Below are positions 45,281-53,046 of a DNA stretch of 64,000 bases, piece by piece. Numbering within the stretch: position 1 is the stretch's first letter; every line of letters starts with the position of its first letter. The translations under genes were made by a program, and so were the position numbers. This stretch comes from JAGREO01 sp020446285 (GTDB taxonomy: Bacteria; Pseudomonadota; Alphaproteobacteria; Geminicoccales; Geminicoccaceae): positions 27,518 to 91,517 of the forward strand of contig JAWKVP010000015.1 of NCBI GenBank assembly GCA_041398005.1. Reading direction: 5' to 3'. The notes under the pieces were generated by a model. It made no database searches and had not been told where the DNA came from. It saw only the letters and a program-made list of their open reading frames with translations.

Positions 45281-45463
45281 CCTGTCTTTTCCTCCCCGAT
45301 CGTCGAAAACCCGACTGGCCCTTGCACGTTCATGCAGCAAGTCGTGGCCTTCGTCCAGCATACACGCCTATCGTATCATGGTGAATAGGATCGGGATATG
45401 GCGATTGCGTGGCCGCCTGTTGTACTTATGGTTAAGGAGAGAAACACATGTTCGGGAGTGTTC

Positions 45464-45757
45464 GTGGTGAGAATTCTCGTTGTCGCGCTTTTCTTCGGTC
45501 TGGTCGGATTTTCGATGCAGGCCGCGGCCGAGAGCACGATCGTCTACAGCCGGGGCGGCAAGGTGTCGTCCGTCGTCCGTCCCTCGCCGTCGGGGTTTCA
45601 CGTTTATGACCGGCATGGTCATCTCGTGCAGTCGGCGCGCGACTGGCGGCCGAATGGCACGCTGTTCGTCGAGACGCGGCCGTACAATGTGATCGCGACC
45701 GGATCGACGCTCTCCGGTGGAGCGGGCGGAACCGGCGCGGGTGTGGGTTTTCAGTAG
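45464..45757 (+). CDS. Small secreted protein of unknown function
   Basis: The protein has 97 residues if the GTG at 45464 is the start, with GGGAG at 45454-45458. It begins VVRILVVALFFGLVGFS with cleavage after MQAAA, and the mature part (STIVYSRGGKVSSVV, GFHVYDRHGHLVQSARDW) is beta-rich with a Gly-rich tail. An in-frame ATG exists at 45428. A stronger AAGGAG site in front of an ATG at 45448 drives a different frame. It is divergent from the SDR gene and 53 bases upstream of the GNAT-like gene. Confidence 0.5.
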   Translation: MVRILVVALFFGLVGFSMQAAAESTIVYSRGGKVSSVVRPSPSGFHVYDRHGHLVQSARDWRPNGTLFVETRPYNVIATGSTLSGGAGGTGAGVGFQ

Positions 45758-45809
45758 TTTCCGAAGGGGCTTCGAACGGATCACCCTTCTCGGGCTCAAG
45801 GTCGTACCC

Positions 45810-46589
45810 ATGCTTTCGAACATGAGATCGTTATCGACTGTTTACTACCGACTTCGGGATTTTCTATTTATCAGGCATTTTGACGTTCTGAGTATGGATG
45901 CTGAAAGTGCCGCCGCCGTCCGTTCCGTTCGATCCGAAGAACTGCGCCTGGCGTTTCTCGATCCGGGGCAGTTCGTGGCGCTGGCCGTGGCGCACGGACG
46001 GGAAGCGACCGTCCACCGGATCCTGGTCGACGATCCAACGCGCAATCGCATAGCCGTCCTTCACGATTCCGCCAGGCGTACCCTCTGTTGCGGATTCGTG
46101 TCAGGGCAGGCACTCGACCACAGGCGAACGGACAGCCGACTCCCCTTGAGGATCCCGTGGGAGGGCGATCTCGATCTCTGTCTCGACGATTGCGAGATCT
46201 ATCTCTGGAGCTTCTGGACGCCGTCGGACCTGCGCGGGAACGGCTACTATCGCGCGCTGCTCGAAGCTCTCCTTGCCGAGTTTGTGCATAAGCCGGGTGC
46301 GGTCGCGACGATCTATTGCCGAAGCGACAACGATGCCTCGTTGCGCGGGATCCGCAATGCCGGCTTCAGGCATTTCGACCATCTCGAGATGTTCCGCTTC
46401 GGGCCTTTGAGATTCCTCTATTCGAGGCTTCGCGGCGGCAAATGGTACATGTCCCCGACCAACCCCGTACGTCTGTTGAAATCCGCCTTTGCCGACACCG
46501 GAACGGCTTGCTGCGAATCTCCTGCGCCGGGCCGGGTCGAAGTGGTCGCAAAAAAGGAGGCGGCCGAAGCCGCCTCCAAATCATGCTGA
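45810..46589 (+). CDS. GNAT-like acetyltransferase family protein
   Basis: The protein has 259 residues from the ATG at 45810, after an AAGG site. The second half has LDLCLDDCEIYLWSFWTPSD and LRGNGYYRALLEALLAEF, which fit the acetyl-CoA-binding loop and helix of GNAT enzymes, and IYCRSDNDASLRGIRNAGFRH for the last strands. The C-terminal tail (KKEAAEAASKSC) is encoded by the terminator hairpin of the opposite operon, so the natural stop may have been extended. The substrate is unknown. Confidence 0.65.
   Translation: MLSNMRSLSTVYYRLRDFLFIRHFDVLSMDAESAAAVRSVRSEELRLAFLDPGQFVALAVAHGREATVHRILVDDPTRNRIAVLHDSARRTLCCGFVSGQALDHRRTDSRLPLRIPWEGDLDLCLDDCEIYLWSFWTPSDLRGNGYYRALLEALLAEFVHKPGAVATIYCRSDNDASLRGIRNAGFRHFDHLEMFRFGPLRFLYSRLRGGKWYMSPTNPVRLLKSAFADTGTACCESPAPGRVEVVAKKEAAEAASKSC
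46549..46577 (-). terminator. Intrinsic terminator of the hfa-like operon (minus strand)
   Basis: Arms GGAGGCGGC (46556-46564) and GCCGCCTCC (46569-46577) form a perfect 9-base stem with loop CGAA. An A-run at 46549-46555 becomes the U-run on the minus strand. It lies 35 bases after the stop of the HfaD-like gene and inside the coding end of the opposite GNAT-like gene. Confidence 0.85.
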
Positions 46590-46611
46590 TCTGATGATCT
46601 GTCGTACGGTC

Positions 46612-47385
46612 TTACTGGGTGACCGTGCGGCTGATGTTGATGGCGTTGCCGATGGCGGTGGCGGTCGCCGGGTCGCGCCAGACATTGATGACGTCGGTGT
46701 TGGAAGCGGTGACGTCGGCGCAGTTCTCCTGGATGATCGAGCCGATCGCGGTGCCGCCCATCTCGAGGCTGAAGCTGTTGGCGATGGCGGTGGCGGCCGT
46801 CGTGACCTCACCCACGCCGGTGCCGTGAATGTCGGCCTCGAGCATGGCCGAGATCGTGCCGCCGCTGTTGGTCTGGCGCATGTCGAAGACGGCATCGCCC
46901 GTGGTCGTCGCGTTCACCGCATTGCCGATCGCCGTCGAGGTGGCGTCGACCGTCTCGGCCTGGTTCGAGCTGAGATCGAGCGAGGCCATCACGTCGCCGC
47001 TGTTGATCTGCGCGCCCTCGAGAGCCAGACCGCCCTCGACGTCGATATTGGCGACATTGGCCATGGCGGTTGCCGCAGCCTCGACCTCACCCACGCCCAC
47101 GGTGGTCAGGTTCTTCGTGGCGGAGATATTGCCGGAGTTGGACTGGTAGGCTTCGATGGCGTTGTCGAGGGTGAGCGGGGGTGTGACGACGACGTCGAGG
47201 TCGGGGGCGACGACCTTGACGTTGGAGAGCTTCAGGCCGCCGGTGCCGGTGAGGTAGAGTTCGTCCTGCAGGTTGATCTCGATGGGGGCGACGACACAGT
47301 CGGTGCCGCAATCCTGGGCCTGTGCCGAAGCGGCGGCCGAGGCGGCCATGATGGTGGCGATGGCGGTGAGGGAGAGTTTACGCAT
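46612..47385 (-). CDS. hfaD: HfaD-like exported repeat protein
   Basis: The protein has 257 residues. A signal peptide (MRKLSLTAIATIMAASAAASAQA) is followed by four repeats of about 45 residues, each opening with Q-x-N-S-G: QSNSG at 81, QINSG at 126, QTNSG at 171 and a degenerate QENCA at 219. Each repeat then has A-x-A-T-A/S-x-x-x-N (ATAMANVAN, TSTAIGNAVN, ATAIANS, ATAIGNAIN). This suggests a beta-solenoid surface protein. Position after HfaA- and HfaB-like genes and the repeat type suggest HfaD, which anchors the holdfast polysaccharide; it is shorter than I recall for Caulobacter. AGGAGG precedes the ATG at 47385. Confidence 0.65.
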   Translation of the reverse strand: MRKLSLTAIATIMAASAAASAQAQDCGTDCVVAPIEINLQDELYLTGTGGLKLSNVKVVAPDLDVVVTPPLTLDNAIEAYQSNSGNISATKNLTTVGVGEVEAAATAMANVANIDVEGGLALEGAQINSGDVMASLDLSSNQAETVDATSTAIGNAVNATTTGDAVFDMRQTNSGGTISAMLEADIHGTGVGEVTTAATAIANSFSLEMGGTAIGSIIQENCADVTASNTDVINVWRDPATATAIGNAINISRTVTQ

Positions 47386-47423
47386 CGGTATTTCCTCCTG
47401 GGGGTTTCATGCGCTTTTCGAAG

Positions 47424-47448
47424 GGGACCTTCGCGGACGAAGGGTCCC
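47424..47448. other. Intergenic hairpin between hfaB-like and hfaD-like genes
   Basis: Arms GGGACCTTCG (47424-47433) and CGAAGGGTCCC (47438-47448) pair with one bulged base around CGGA. No U-run follows on the minus strand, so it is more likely an mRNA-processing or partial attenuation structure than a full terminator. Confidence 0.45.
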
Positions 47449-47492
47449 GGGAATGGGGGCGTTCCGTTTCGGGGAGTGCCCCGGTGTGGAAA

Positions 47493-48365
47493 TCAGTTGC
47501 CTGCGGTTCGCAGCGGTGCGGAATTGCCGAGTTCGTGATCGGCGCCGTCGAGCAGGTCGTTGCAGGCGGTACGCGGCAGCTTGTGCAGGTCACGCATCAG
47601 TTCGAACACGCCGCGTTCGACCACCGAGCGCACGGCCAGCTGGATCGGCTCGAGCGAACGCTCGCCGAGACCGAGATCGAAGACCTTGTTGCCGAAGAAC
47701 TCGAACACGCCGGCGCGGACCTCGCGGCCGATGATCTGCTTCTGGTAGGAGACCGTGTCGACCACCCGAAGCGTGCGGCTGTTGACGAGGCGAAGGTCGA
47801 TGCCGACATTCATGACATAGACGCGGGCACCGGCGGAGACGAGATCGAACAGCACCTCGGCATTGTTCGAGCGGATGTTGTAGTTCATCTCGGTGATGCC
47901 GCCGATGATGTGATAGTCCGAGCCCTCGATCTGGCCGGCGAGGATCGGCCGGTAGCCATTCTCCGCCGAGGGGTCGCCGATGAGCTTGTTGTCGGCCCAC
48001 TTCAGCTCCAGTTCGGTCACCGAGGTGTCGAAGCGTTCGACCTGCGGGATCTTCGCCTTGCCCAGCGCCGACATCGCCATGAGCGCCGCCCCCTGGGTCA
48101 GCCGCTTGCCGGTCTCGAGATCCTCCTTGCCGGTATAGTCGAGGATCTTGCCGACGGTGACGGTGGCCGGCCCGCGCCCCTTCATCGCCATCTCCAGCGA
48201 CAGGCAGGAGAGAGCGGAGGTGTAGGGCGTGGGGTTCTCGAGCACCGGCGCACTGCCGATCGGCGTTGCGTAATTGCCCGAGGAGGCGATCGGATTGGTG
48301 CAGGCGGTGGCGGCGAGGCAGCCAAGGGCCACCGACGCCTTCCGCAGGGAAAGCTTGCTCAGCAT
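47493..48365 (-). CDS. hfaB: CsgG/HfaB-family outer-membrane secretion protein
   Basis: The protein has 290 residues. An N-terminal signal ends in GCLAATACTNP, a lipobox-like site with a weak -3 residue. The CsgG domain has VTVGKILDYTGKEDLETGKRLTQGAALMAMSAL (key part GKILDYTGK), FDTSVTELELKWA, YHIIGGITEMNYNIRS and MNVGIDLRLVNSRTLRVVDTVSYQK. CsgG forms the outer-membrane pore of curli export, and HfaB is its holdfast-attachment counterpart. The neighbouring repeat proteins favour HfaB. Confidence 0.82.
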   Translation of the reverse strand: MLSKLSLRKASVALGCLAATACTNPIASSGNYATPIGSAPVLENPTPYTSALSCLSLEMAMKGRGPATVTVGKILDYTGKEDLETGKRLTQGAALMAMSALGKAKIPQVERFDTSVTELELKWADNKLIGDPSAENGYRPILAGQIEGSDYHIIGGITEMNYNIRSNNAEVLFDLVSAGARVYVMNVGIDLRLVNSRTLRVVDTVSYQKQIIGREVRAGVFEFFGNKVFDLGLGERSLEPIQLAVRSVVERGVFELMRDLHKLPRTACNDLLDGADHELGNSAPLRTAGN

Positions 48366-48457
48366 GTCATGACCTTTTCTTGTTCGCCGGCCGTCCGGCC
48401 GGTCGTTTTGGCCCCTGGAGAGCCTGTCCCTTTCGGGTGATGGGGTCGAAAGGAGGA

Positions 48458-48847
48458 TCAGTTCCCGGAGCCGGCCGCCGGTTCGACGGCCTCGACATTC
48501 TTCAGCCAGGCCTCGGCGCTCTTGCCGTCGAGATTGACTGTCGCCTGCTGGTTGCCACGATTGATCTGCAGGGTGTTGATCATCACGGTGGAGCCGCGCT
48601 CCGCCTGGACACTGATCAGATTGCCGATCGACGTGGCCAGCGTCGTGCCATACGGCGCTCGCACCTCGATCCGGCGACCCTGCTCGTCCCGCAGAAACGG
48701 CATCGCCTCTTCCTGCATCCGCCCGCCATCGACACCGATCGGCGTCTCCAGACCCTGCCGCCGCCAGTCATCGCCAAATCCCTGTGCAACCGAAGAACCG
48801 GCCACGAGGCAGACAACCAGACCAACGCCAATTCCAAGAGCACGCAT
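48458..48847 (-). CDS. hfaA: HfaA-like small exported protein
   Basis: The protein has 129 residues with a signal peptide (MRALGIGVGLVVCLVAGSSVAQG). Residues 66-108 (GTTLATSIGNLISVQAERG, then VMINTLQINRGNQQATVNLDG) contain the HfaA pattern: an IGN segment, then Q-x-N-x-G and A-T-x-x-L-D/N-G. It carries one unit of the repeat found four times in the HfaD-like protein. In Caulobacter HfaA is the small fibre-forming anchor subunit. It is first in the minus-strand cluster, 92 bases before the HfaB-like gene. Confidence 0.65.
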   Translation of the reverse strand: MRALGIGVGLVVCLVAGSSVAQGFGDDWRRQGLETPIGVDGGRMQEEAMPFLRDEQGRRIEVRAPYGTTLATSIGNLISVQAERGSTVMINTLQINRGNQQATVNLDGKSAEAWLKNVEAVEPAAGSGN

Positions 48848-49092
48848 CGCTTGTTCCCGATGGTTGAGGCTTCCCGGAAAACGGCACCACCGCTTCCGAT
48901 AACCCCAATATCTCCATCAACAGACGTTAACGCTATAGATAAATCAACAGTTTACCATGATTTGTTGTTAACCTTGGAGAATATTTCAGCATTGGTTTTG
49001 CGAGTTTTATTGTAATGAAATCACTAATGTAAAAATGATGATTAATTTCAACATAGACTGCATTTCATCGCGTATCCGGAGGTGGCGCCCCG
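48848..49092. promoter_or_regulatory. AT-rich region upstream of the hfa-like cluster
   Basis: These 245 bases are strikingly AT-rich from 48915 to 49075 (for example atagataaatcaacagttt near 48938) and separate the nitronate monooxygenase-like gene from the hfaA-like gene. Two GTTAAC sites occur, at about 48927 and 48967, but no perfect TTAA-N7-TTAA CtrA site was found. The minus-strand cluster promoter is probably here. Confidence 0.5.
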
Positions 49093-50025
49093 TTAACCGT
49101 AAAACTGGCGGATGGTTTCGTGATATTCGTTTTCCAGCCGTTCGACGAGTTCGCTCACGGGCGGGCAGTCGCCGATCATGCCGATACCGTGTCCCGCCGA
49201 CCAGATATCCTTCCAGGCCTTGTGTTCGTGATCGAGTTCGTCGGACATGTCTGGCCGGAAGGGGCGTGGCGGCGCCTTGGGATCCATACCCGCTTCGATG
49301 AGGCTGGCAGCGAGGAAATTCGCGTTCACGCCGGTGACGTTGGGTGTGTAGACGATATCCGCCATCCGGCCCCGTTCGATCATCTCCTTGTAGCCGCTCA
49401 CCGCAGCGCTTTCCGTCGTGGCGATGAAGCGGGTGCCGAGATATGCGAGGTCGGCGCCCATGGCGCGGGCGGCGGCGATGCCTGCGCCGTCGGAAATCGA
49501 GCCGGAAAGCAGGATGCAACCGTCGAAGAAGGAACGGATTTCCCGGCAGAAGGCGATGGGATTGAGGTTGCCCGCATGTCCGCCGGCGCCGGCCGAGACG
49601 AGGATGAGACCGTCCACCCCGGCCTCGATGGCCTTCTCGGCATGGCGGCGACTGATGACATCGTGAAAGACGAGGCCGCCATGATCCCTGATCCGGCGGA
49701 CGACATCGAGTCGTGTTCCGAACGAGGTGATGACGATCGGCACCTTGCGTCTCACGCAGATGTCGAGATCGGCCTCCAGCCTGTCATTGGTGTGATGGAC
49801 GATGAGATTGACGGCAAACGGCGCGGCCTTGCCGTCGAGTGCCGCCTCGATCTCGTCGAGCCAGCCTTCGAAGCCTTCGGCCGTTCGCTGGTTGAGCGAG
49901 GGAAAACTGCCGACGATGCCGGCGCGGCAGCAGGCGATCACCAGTGCCGGGTTGGACACGAGAAACATCGGTGCCGCGACGACGGGCAGGCTCAACGTCT
50001 TCTGAAGCAGGGCGGGCAGGGTCAC
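49093..50025 (-). CDS. Nitronate monooxygenase family protein (second copy)
   Basis: The protein has 310 residues from the GTG at 50025, after a GGAGAA site. It has LPVVAAPMFLVSNPALVIAC near the N-terminus (key VAAPMF), VDGLILVSAGAGGHAGNLNP with the active-site His and LLSGSISDGAGIAAARAMGA for FMN binding. It is only distantly like the copy at 25211-26290. The long open frame around it, 49093-52281, is a high-GC artefact and not one protein. Confidence 0.92.
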   Translation of the reverse strand: MTLPALLQKTLSLPVVAAPMFLVSNPALVIACCRAGIVGSFPSLNQRTAEGFEGWLDEIEAALDGKAAPFAVNLIVHHTNDRLEADLDICVRRKVPIVITSFGTRLDVVRRIRDHGGLVFHDVISRRHAEKAIEAGVDGLILVSAGAGGHAGNLNPIAFCREIRSFFDGCILLSGSISDGAGIAAARAMGADLAYLGTRFIATTESAAVSGYKEMIERGRMADIVYTPNVTGVNANFLAASLIEAGMDPKAPPRPFRPDMSDELDHEHKAWKDIWSAGHGIGMIGDCPPVSELVERLENEYHETIRQFYG

Positions 50026-50081
50026 GGATTCGTTCTCCGACGGTCTGGGCAGGATGGTTCTATGCCGTCGGTCCCGGCCTG

Positions 50082-51617
50082 TCAGCTCCCCCGGCGGCGA
50101 GCGAGCATCGATTTCAGCTCGCGCAGATCCGTGCCGCCGGCGAATTGCACGGCGAGGAGATAGGAGGCGGCACCCGCGACCACGAGGGCGACAATGGCGG
50201 GGATCGGGCTCCAGCCATGAAGCAGGCGATCGAGAACGAGCAGCAGCACGGCCATGACGAAGGTTGCGGCGCACATGCCTGCAATCCTCCGAACGAGCCG
50301 GGGCGTGGGCCGGAAATGGCCCTCCCTGTAGAGGAACCAGCCCAGAAGCAGGACGTTCACCCAGTTGGAGATGGAGGTTGCGAGCGCGATGCCGACATGT
50401 TCGAGAGGGCCGATGAGAAGGGTGATGAGAACGATGTTCACGACGAGGCAGACGACCGCGATCTTGACCGGCGTTCTCGTATCCTCGCGGGCGAAGAAGC
50501 CCGGTGCGAGAACCTTGATGAGAACATAGGCGGGAAGGCCCGTGGCGAAGGCCATCAGCGCTGCGGCCGTCATGGCGGTATCGGTGGCGGTGAACGCGCC
50601 CCGTTCGAACAGGGCGGCGATCAGTGTGTGGCCAATGGCGACGAGTGCGGCGGTTGCCGGCAGGGTGAGCAGCAGGGCCAGTTCGATGGACCGGTTCTGC
50701 GTCACCATCGCCGCCTCGTTCTGACCCGCGCGCAGCTGGCGGCTGAGCATGGGCAGAAGGGCGGTGCCGATGGCGATGCCGATGATGCCGAGCGGCAACT
50801 GGTTGAGGCGATCGGCATAGAAGAGCCACGAGATCGAGCCGGCGGCGAGACCCGAGGCGAACCAGATATCGATGATCAGGTTGATCTGGTAGACGCCGGC
50901 ACCGACGGCACCGGGCAGGATCAGCGCGAAGAGCCGCCGGATCGCGGGTGTGAGCGATGGCGGACGAAGCGCGAGCGCCATGCCGTTGCGCCGCGCCGCC
51001 ATGACGACCCAGGTGAGCTGGAGGACACCGGCGACGGCAACGCCCCAGGCCAGCGCATGTGCCGGTCCGTCCGGGTGCATGCCGGAGAGGAGGAGAGCGG
51101 ATATCAGTACGAGGTTGAGCAGGACCGGCGCGAATGCGGCCGCCGCGAACCGGCCGATGGCATTGAGGATGCCGCTGAAGAGTGCGGCAAGCGAGATCAT
51201 CATCAGATAGGGAAAGGTGATCCGGCTCAGTTCCACTGCCAGCCTGAACCGTTCGCCGTCCGGCTCGAAACCATGGGCGATGAGGCGCACGAATGCCGGC
51301 ATGAAGATCTCGACGAGAAGAACGGTGACGAGCAGCACCGTGCTCATGACCGCCAGCGCTTCCTCGGCAAAGCGTCGTGCCGGTTCCTCTCCCTCGCCTT
51401 CGAGCGTGCGCGAGAAGAGGGGGACGAATCCGGCATTGAAGGCACCTTCGGCGAAGAGCCGGCGCAGGAAATTGGCGAGCTTGAAGCTGACGAAGAAGGC
51501 GTCCGCCGCCACGCCCGCGCCAAGCATGAAGGCAATGAGCAGATCGCGCAGGAACCCGGTGATGCGGGAAAGGGCGGTGAACGAGCCCACCGTGAACGCG
51601 GCCTTGACGATGTTCAT
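50082..51617 (-). CDS. murJ: Lipid II flippase MurJ
   Basis: The protein has 511 residues with about 14 membrane segments. The N-terminus VKAAFTVGSFTALSRITGFLRD is diagnostic, and FVSFKLANFLRRLFAEGAFNAGFVPLF (key part RRLFAEGAFN) and ILPGAVGAGVYQINLIIDIW follow. MurJ moves lipid II across the inner membrane for peptidoglycan synthesis. The ATG at 51617 gives MNIVKAAF. In relatives it follows glnD directly; here two genes lie between. Confidence 0.97.
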   Translation of the reverse strand: MNIVKAAFTVGSFTALSRITGFLRDLLIAFMLGAGVAADAFFVSFKLANFLRRLFAEGAFNAGFVPLFSRTLEGEGEEPARRFAEEALAVMSTVLLVTVLLVEIFMPAFVRLIAHGFEPDGERFRLAVELSRITFPYLMMISLAALFSGILNAIGRFAAAAFAPVLLNLVLISALLLSGMHPDGPAHALAWGVAVAGVLQLTWVVMAARRNGMALALRPPSLTPAIRRLFALILPGAVGAGVYQINLIIDIWFASGLAAGSISWLFYADRLNQLPLGIIGIAIGTALLPMLSRQLRAGQNEAAMVTQNRSIELALLLTLPATAALVAIGHTLIAALFERGAFTATDTAMTAAALMAFATGLPAYVLIKVLAPGFFAREDTRTPVKIAVVCLVVNIVLITLLIGPLEHVGIALATSISNWVNVLLLGWFLYREGHFRPTPRLVRRIAGMCAATFVMAVLLLVLDRLLHGWSPIPAIVALVVAGAASYLLAVQFAGGTDLRELKSMLARRRGS

Positions 51618-51831
51618 GTCGGTCCTTCGGGAATGGCGTCCGCGATGTAGCAGGCCTTTGCGGTGTTGCCGATAGCATCCGTGCCGCAGTGACGGCGTCA
51701 ACGTATCCCCGCAAGGCCACCGGTGAAGCCGGTCTTGCGACAAAGCGATACAATCGTGGTGATGGTCCGGCAAATCCCTGCGACATCGGGCATCTATCGT
51801 CGCGTCGTCCAACCCAGGAGGAGCTCCGTCC

Positions 51832-52335
51832 ATGACCACGATGACAGCCGTGCCGAAGGGATATTCCGGCATCCAGATCGCCCTGCACTGGATCGTCGCC
51901 ATTCTGGTCGCGGCACAGTTCATCTTCAACGATGCCATCTCGGGTGCCTGGCGCGCGATCCGCAGGGGGGAGGCATTCGCCTTCGATCCGATGATCCTTG
52001 CCCATGTCGCCGGCGGCATCCTGATCCTCGCCCTCGTCGCCTGGCGCATCGTCCTGCGGCTGCGGCACGGAACGCCCCCGCCGCCGGAGAACGAGCCCGC
52101 GCCGCTCAAGGCGCTGAGCCATGTGGCGCACTGGGGTTTCCATGTCATTCTTCTCGCGATGGTGATGACGGGCCTGCTCGCATGGTTCGGCGATCTGGTG
52201 CCGGCGGCCGAGGCTCACGAGATTCTCAAGGCGATCCTGCTCGCCCTCGTCGCCCTGCATGTGCTGGCGATCCCGTTCCACCGCTTCGTGCTCAAGAACG
52301 ATGTGATGCGGCGGATGATCCGTCCGTCCACCTGA
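51832..52335 (+). CDS. Cytochrome b561
   Basis: The protein has 167 residues and four membrane segments. Haem-ligand histidines fit the b561 pattern at H19 (IALHWIVA), H58 (ILAHVAGG), H100/H104 (VAHWGFH) and H143/H150 (ALHVLAIPFH). It would carry electrons between quinol and periplasmic partners in the inner membrane. It lies between murJ and the retropepsin gene, on the opposite strand to both. Confidence 0.92.
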   Translation: MTTMTAVPKGYSGIQIALHWIVAILVAAQFIFNDAISGAWRAIRRGEAFAFDPMILAHVAGGILILALVAWRIVLRLRHGTPPPPENEPAPLKALSHVAHWGFHVILLAMVMTGLLAWFGDLVPAAEAHEILKAILLALVALHVLAIPFHRFVLKNDVMRRMIRPST

Positions 52336-52365
52336 AAAGGGGGAGGGGCGGCAGGGGCTGGTTCG

Positions 52366-53046
52366 CTATTGCCGCAGGATCATCCTGTCGCCCTCGAAGG
52401 CGTGACTCCGGAGCCGCGAAAGAAAGCTCATGCCGAGAAGCGAGCCGTCGAGCGCGCCCTCGGGCATGACCATGGCACGCACATTGTCGAGCGCTATGGG
52501 TCCGAGTTCCATCCGCCGCAGCCGCAGTGCTGCGGCGAAGGCGCGGCCGTTGGCGGTGCTCACCGGAACACCGAAATCGAGCCTGCCGGGATCAATGCCG
52601 ATCCGCCTTGCATCCTCCGCGCTGAGCACGACCGCCGACGCACCGGTATCGACGAGCATGTTCAGCACCGTGCCATCGACATCGACACGGGCGTGGAAAT
52701 GGCCGTCCTCGCCCATGACCAGCATGGCTTCTCCCGGTGCCGTCTCGATGGCATATCCCGGCATGACGGCCGCAAGCACCGTATGGCCCGCGCGTTCGAG
52801 ATCGTGGCGCATGGCGTAACCGGCGATCAGGACGAGTGCGATGAGTATCCAGATCACCGCGAGCTTCAGCGCCTCGCCCCAGCGCTGGCGGAAGGTCGCA
52901 AGGATGCTGGATCCGACGACGGCCAGCAGGGCCACATAGAAGACGAGGTTCATCAGATTGTCTTCGCGATCCAGCGCATCGGGGAAGAGCCAGGCGAGCA
53001 GGAGCACGAGGGCGCCGATACCGGCGGCGGTGGCAAGGGCGGTCAT
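52366..53046 (-). CDS. Membrane-anchored retropepsin-like aspartic protease (TIGR02281)
   Basis: The protein has 226 residues. Three hydrophobic segments precede a C-terminal aspartic-protease domain with NMLVDTGASAVVLSAEDA (catalytic D-T-G) and, later, DGSLLGMSFLSRL. This is the clan AA membrane protease family of alphaproteobacteria. The substrate is unknown. Its start overlaps the glnD stop by 4 bases, so both are on one transcript. Confidence 0.9.
   Translation of the reverse strand: MTALATAAGIGALVLLLAWLFPDALDREDNLMNLVFYVALLAVVGSSILATFRQRWGEALKLAVIWILIALVLIAGYAMRHDLERAGHTVLAAVMPGYAIETAPGEAMLVMGEDGHFHARVDVDGTVLNMLVDTGASAVVLSAEDARRIGIDPGRLDFGVPVSTANGRAFAAALRLRRMELGPIALDNVRAMVMPEGALDGSLLGMSFLSRLRSHAFEGDRMILRQ

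Noticed and set aside
48915..49075. CtrA-type site (TTAA-N7-TTAA)
   Set aside because: Several TTAA half-sites occur, but none has a second half at the right spacing.
49093..52281. A 1062-codon minus-strand open frame
   Set aside because: Only its last 310 codons match a protein family (nitronate monooxygenase-like); the upstream part is the wrong frame of murJ and of the cytochrome b561 region, kept open by high GC.
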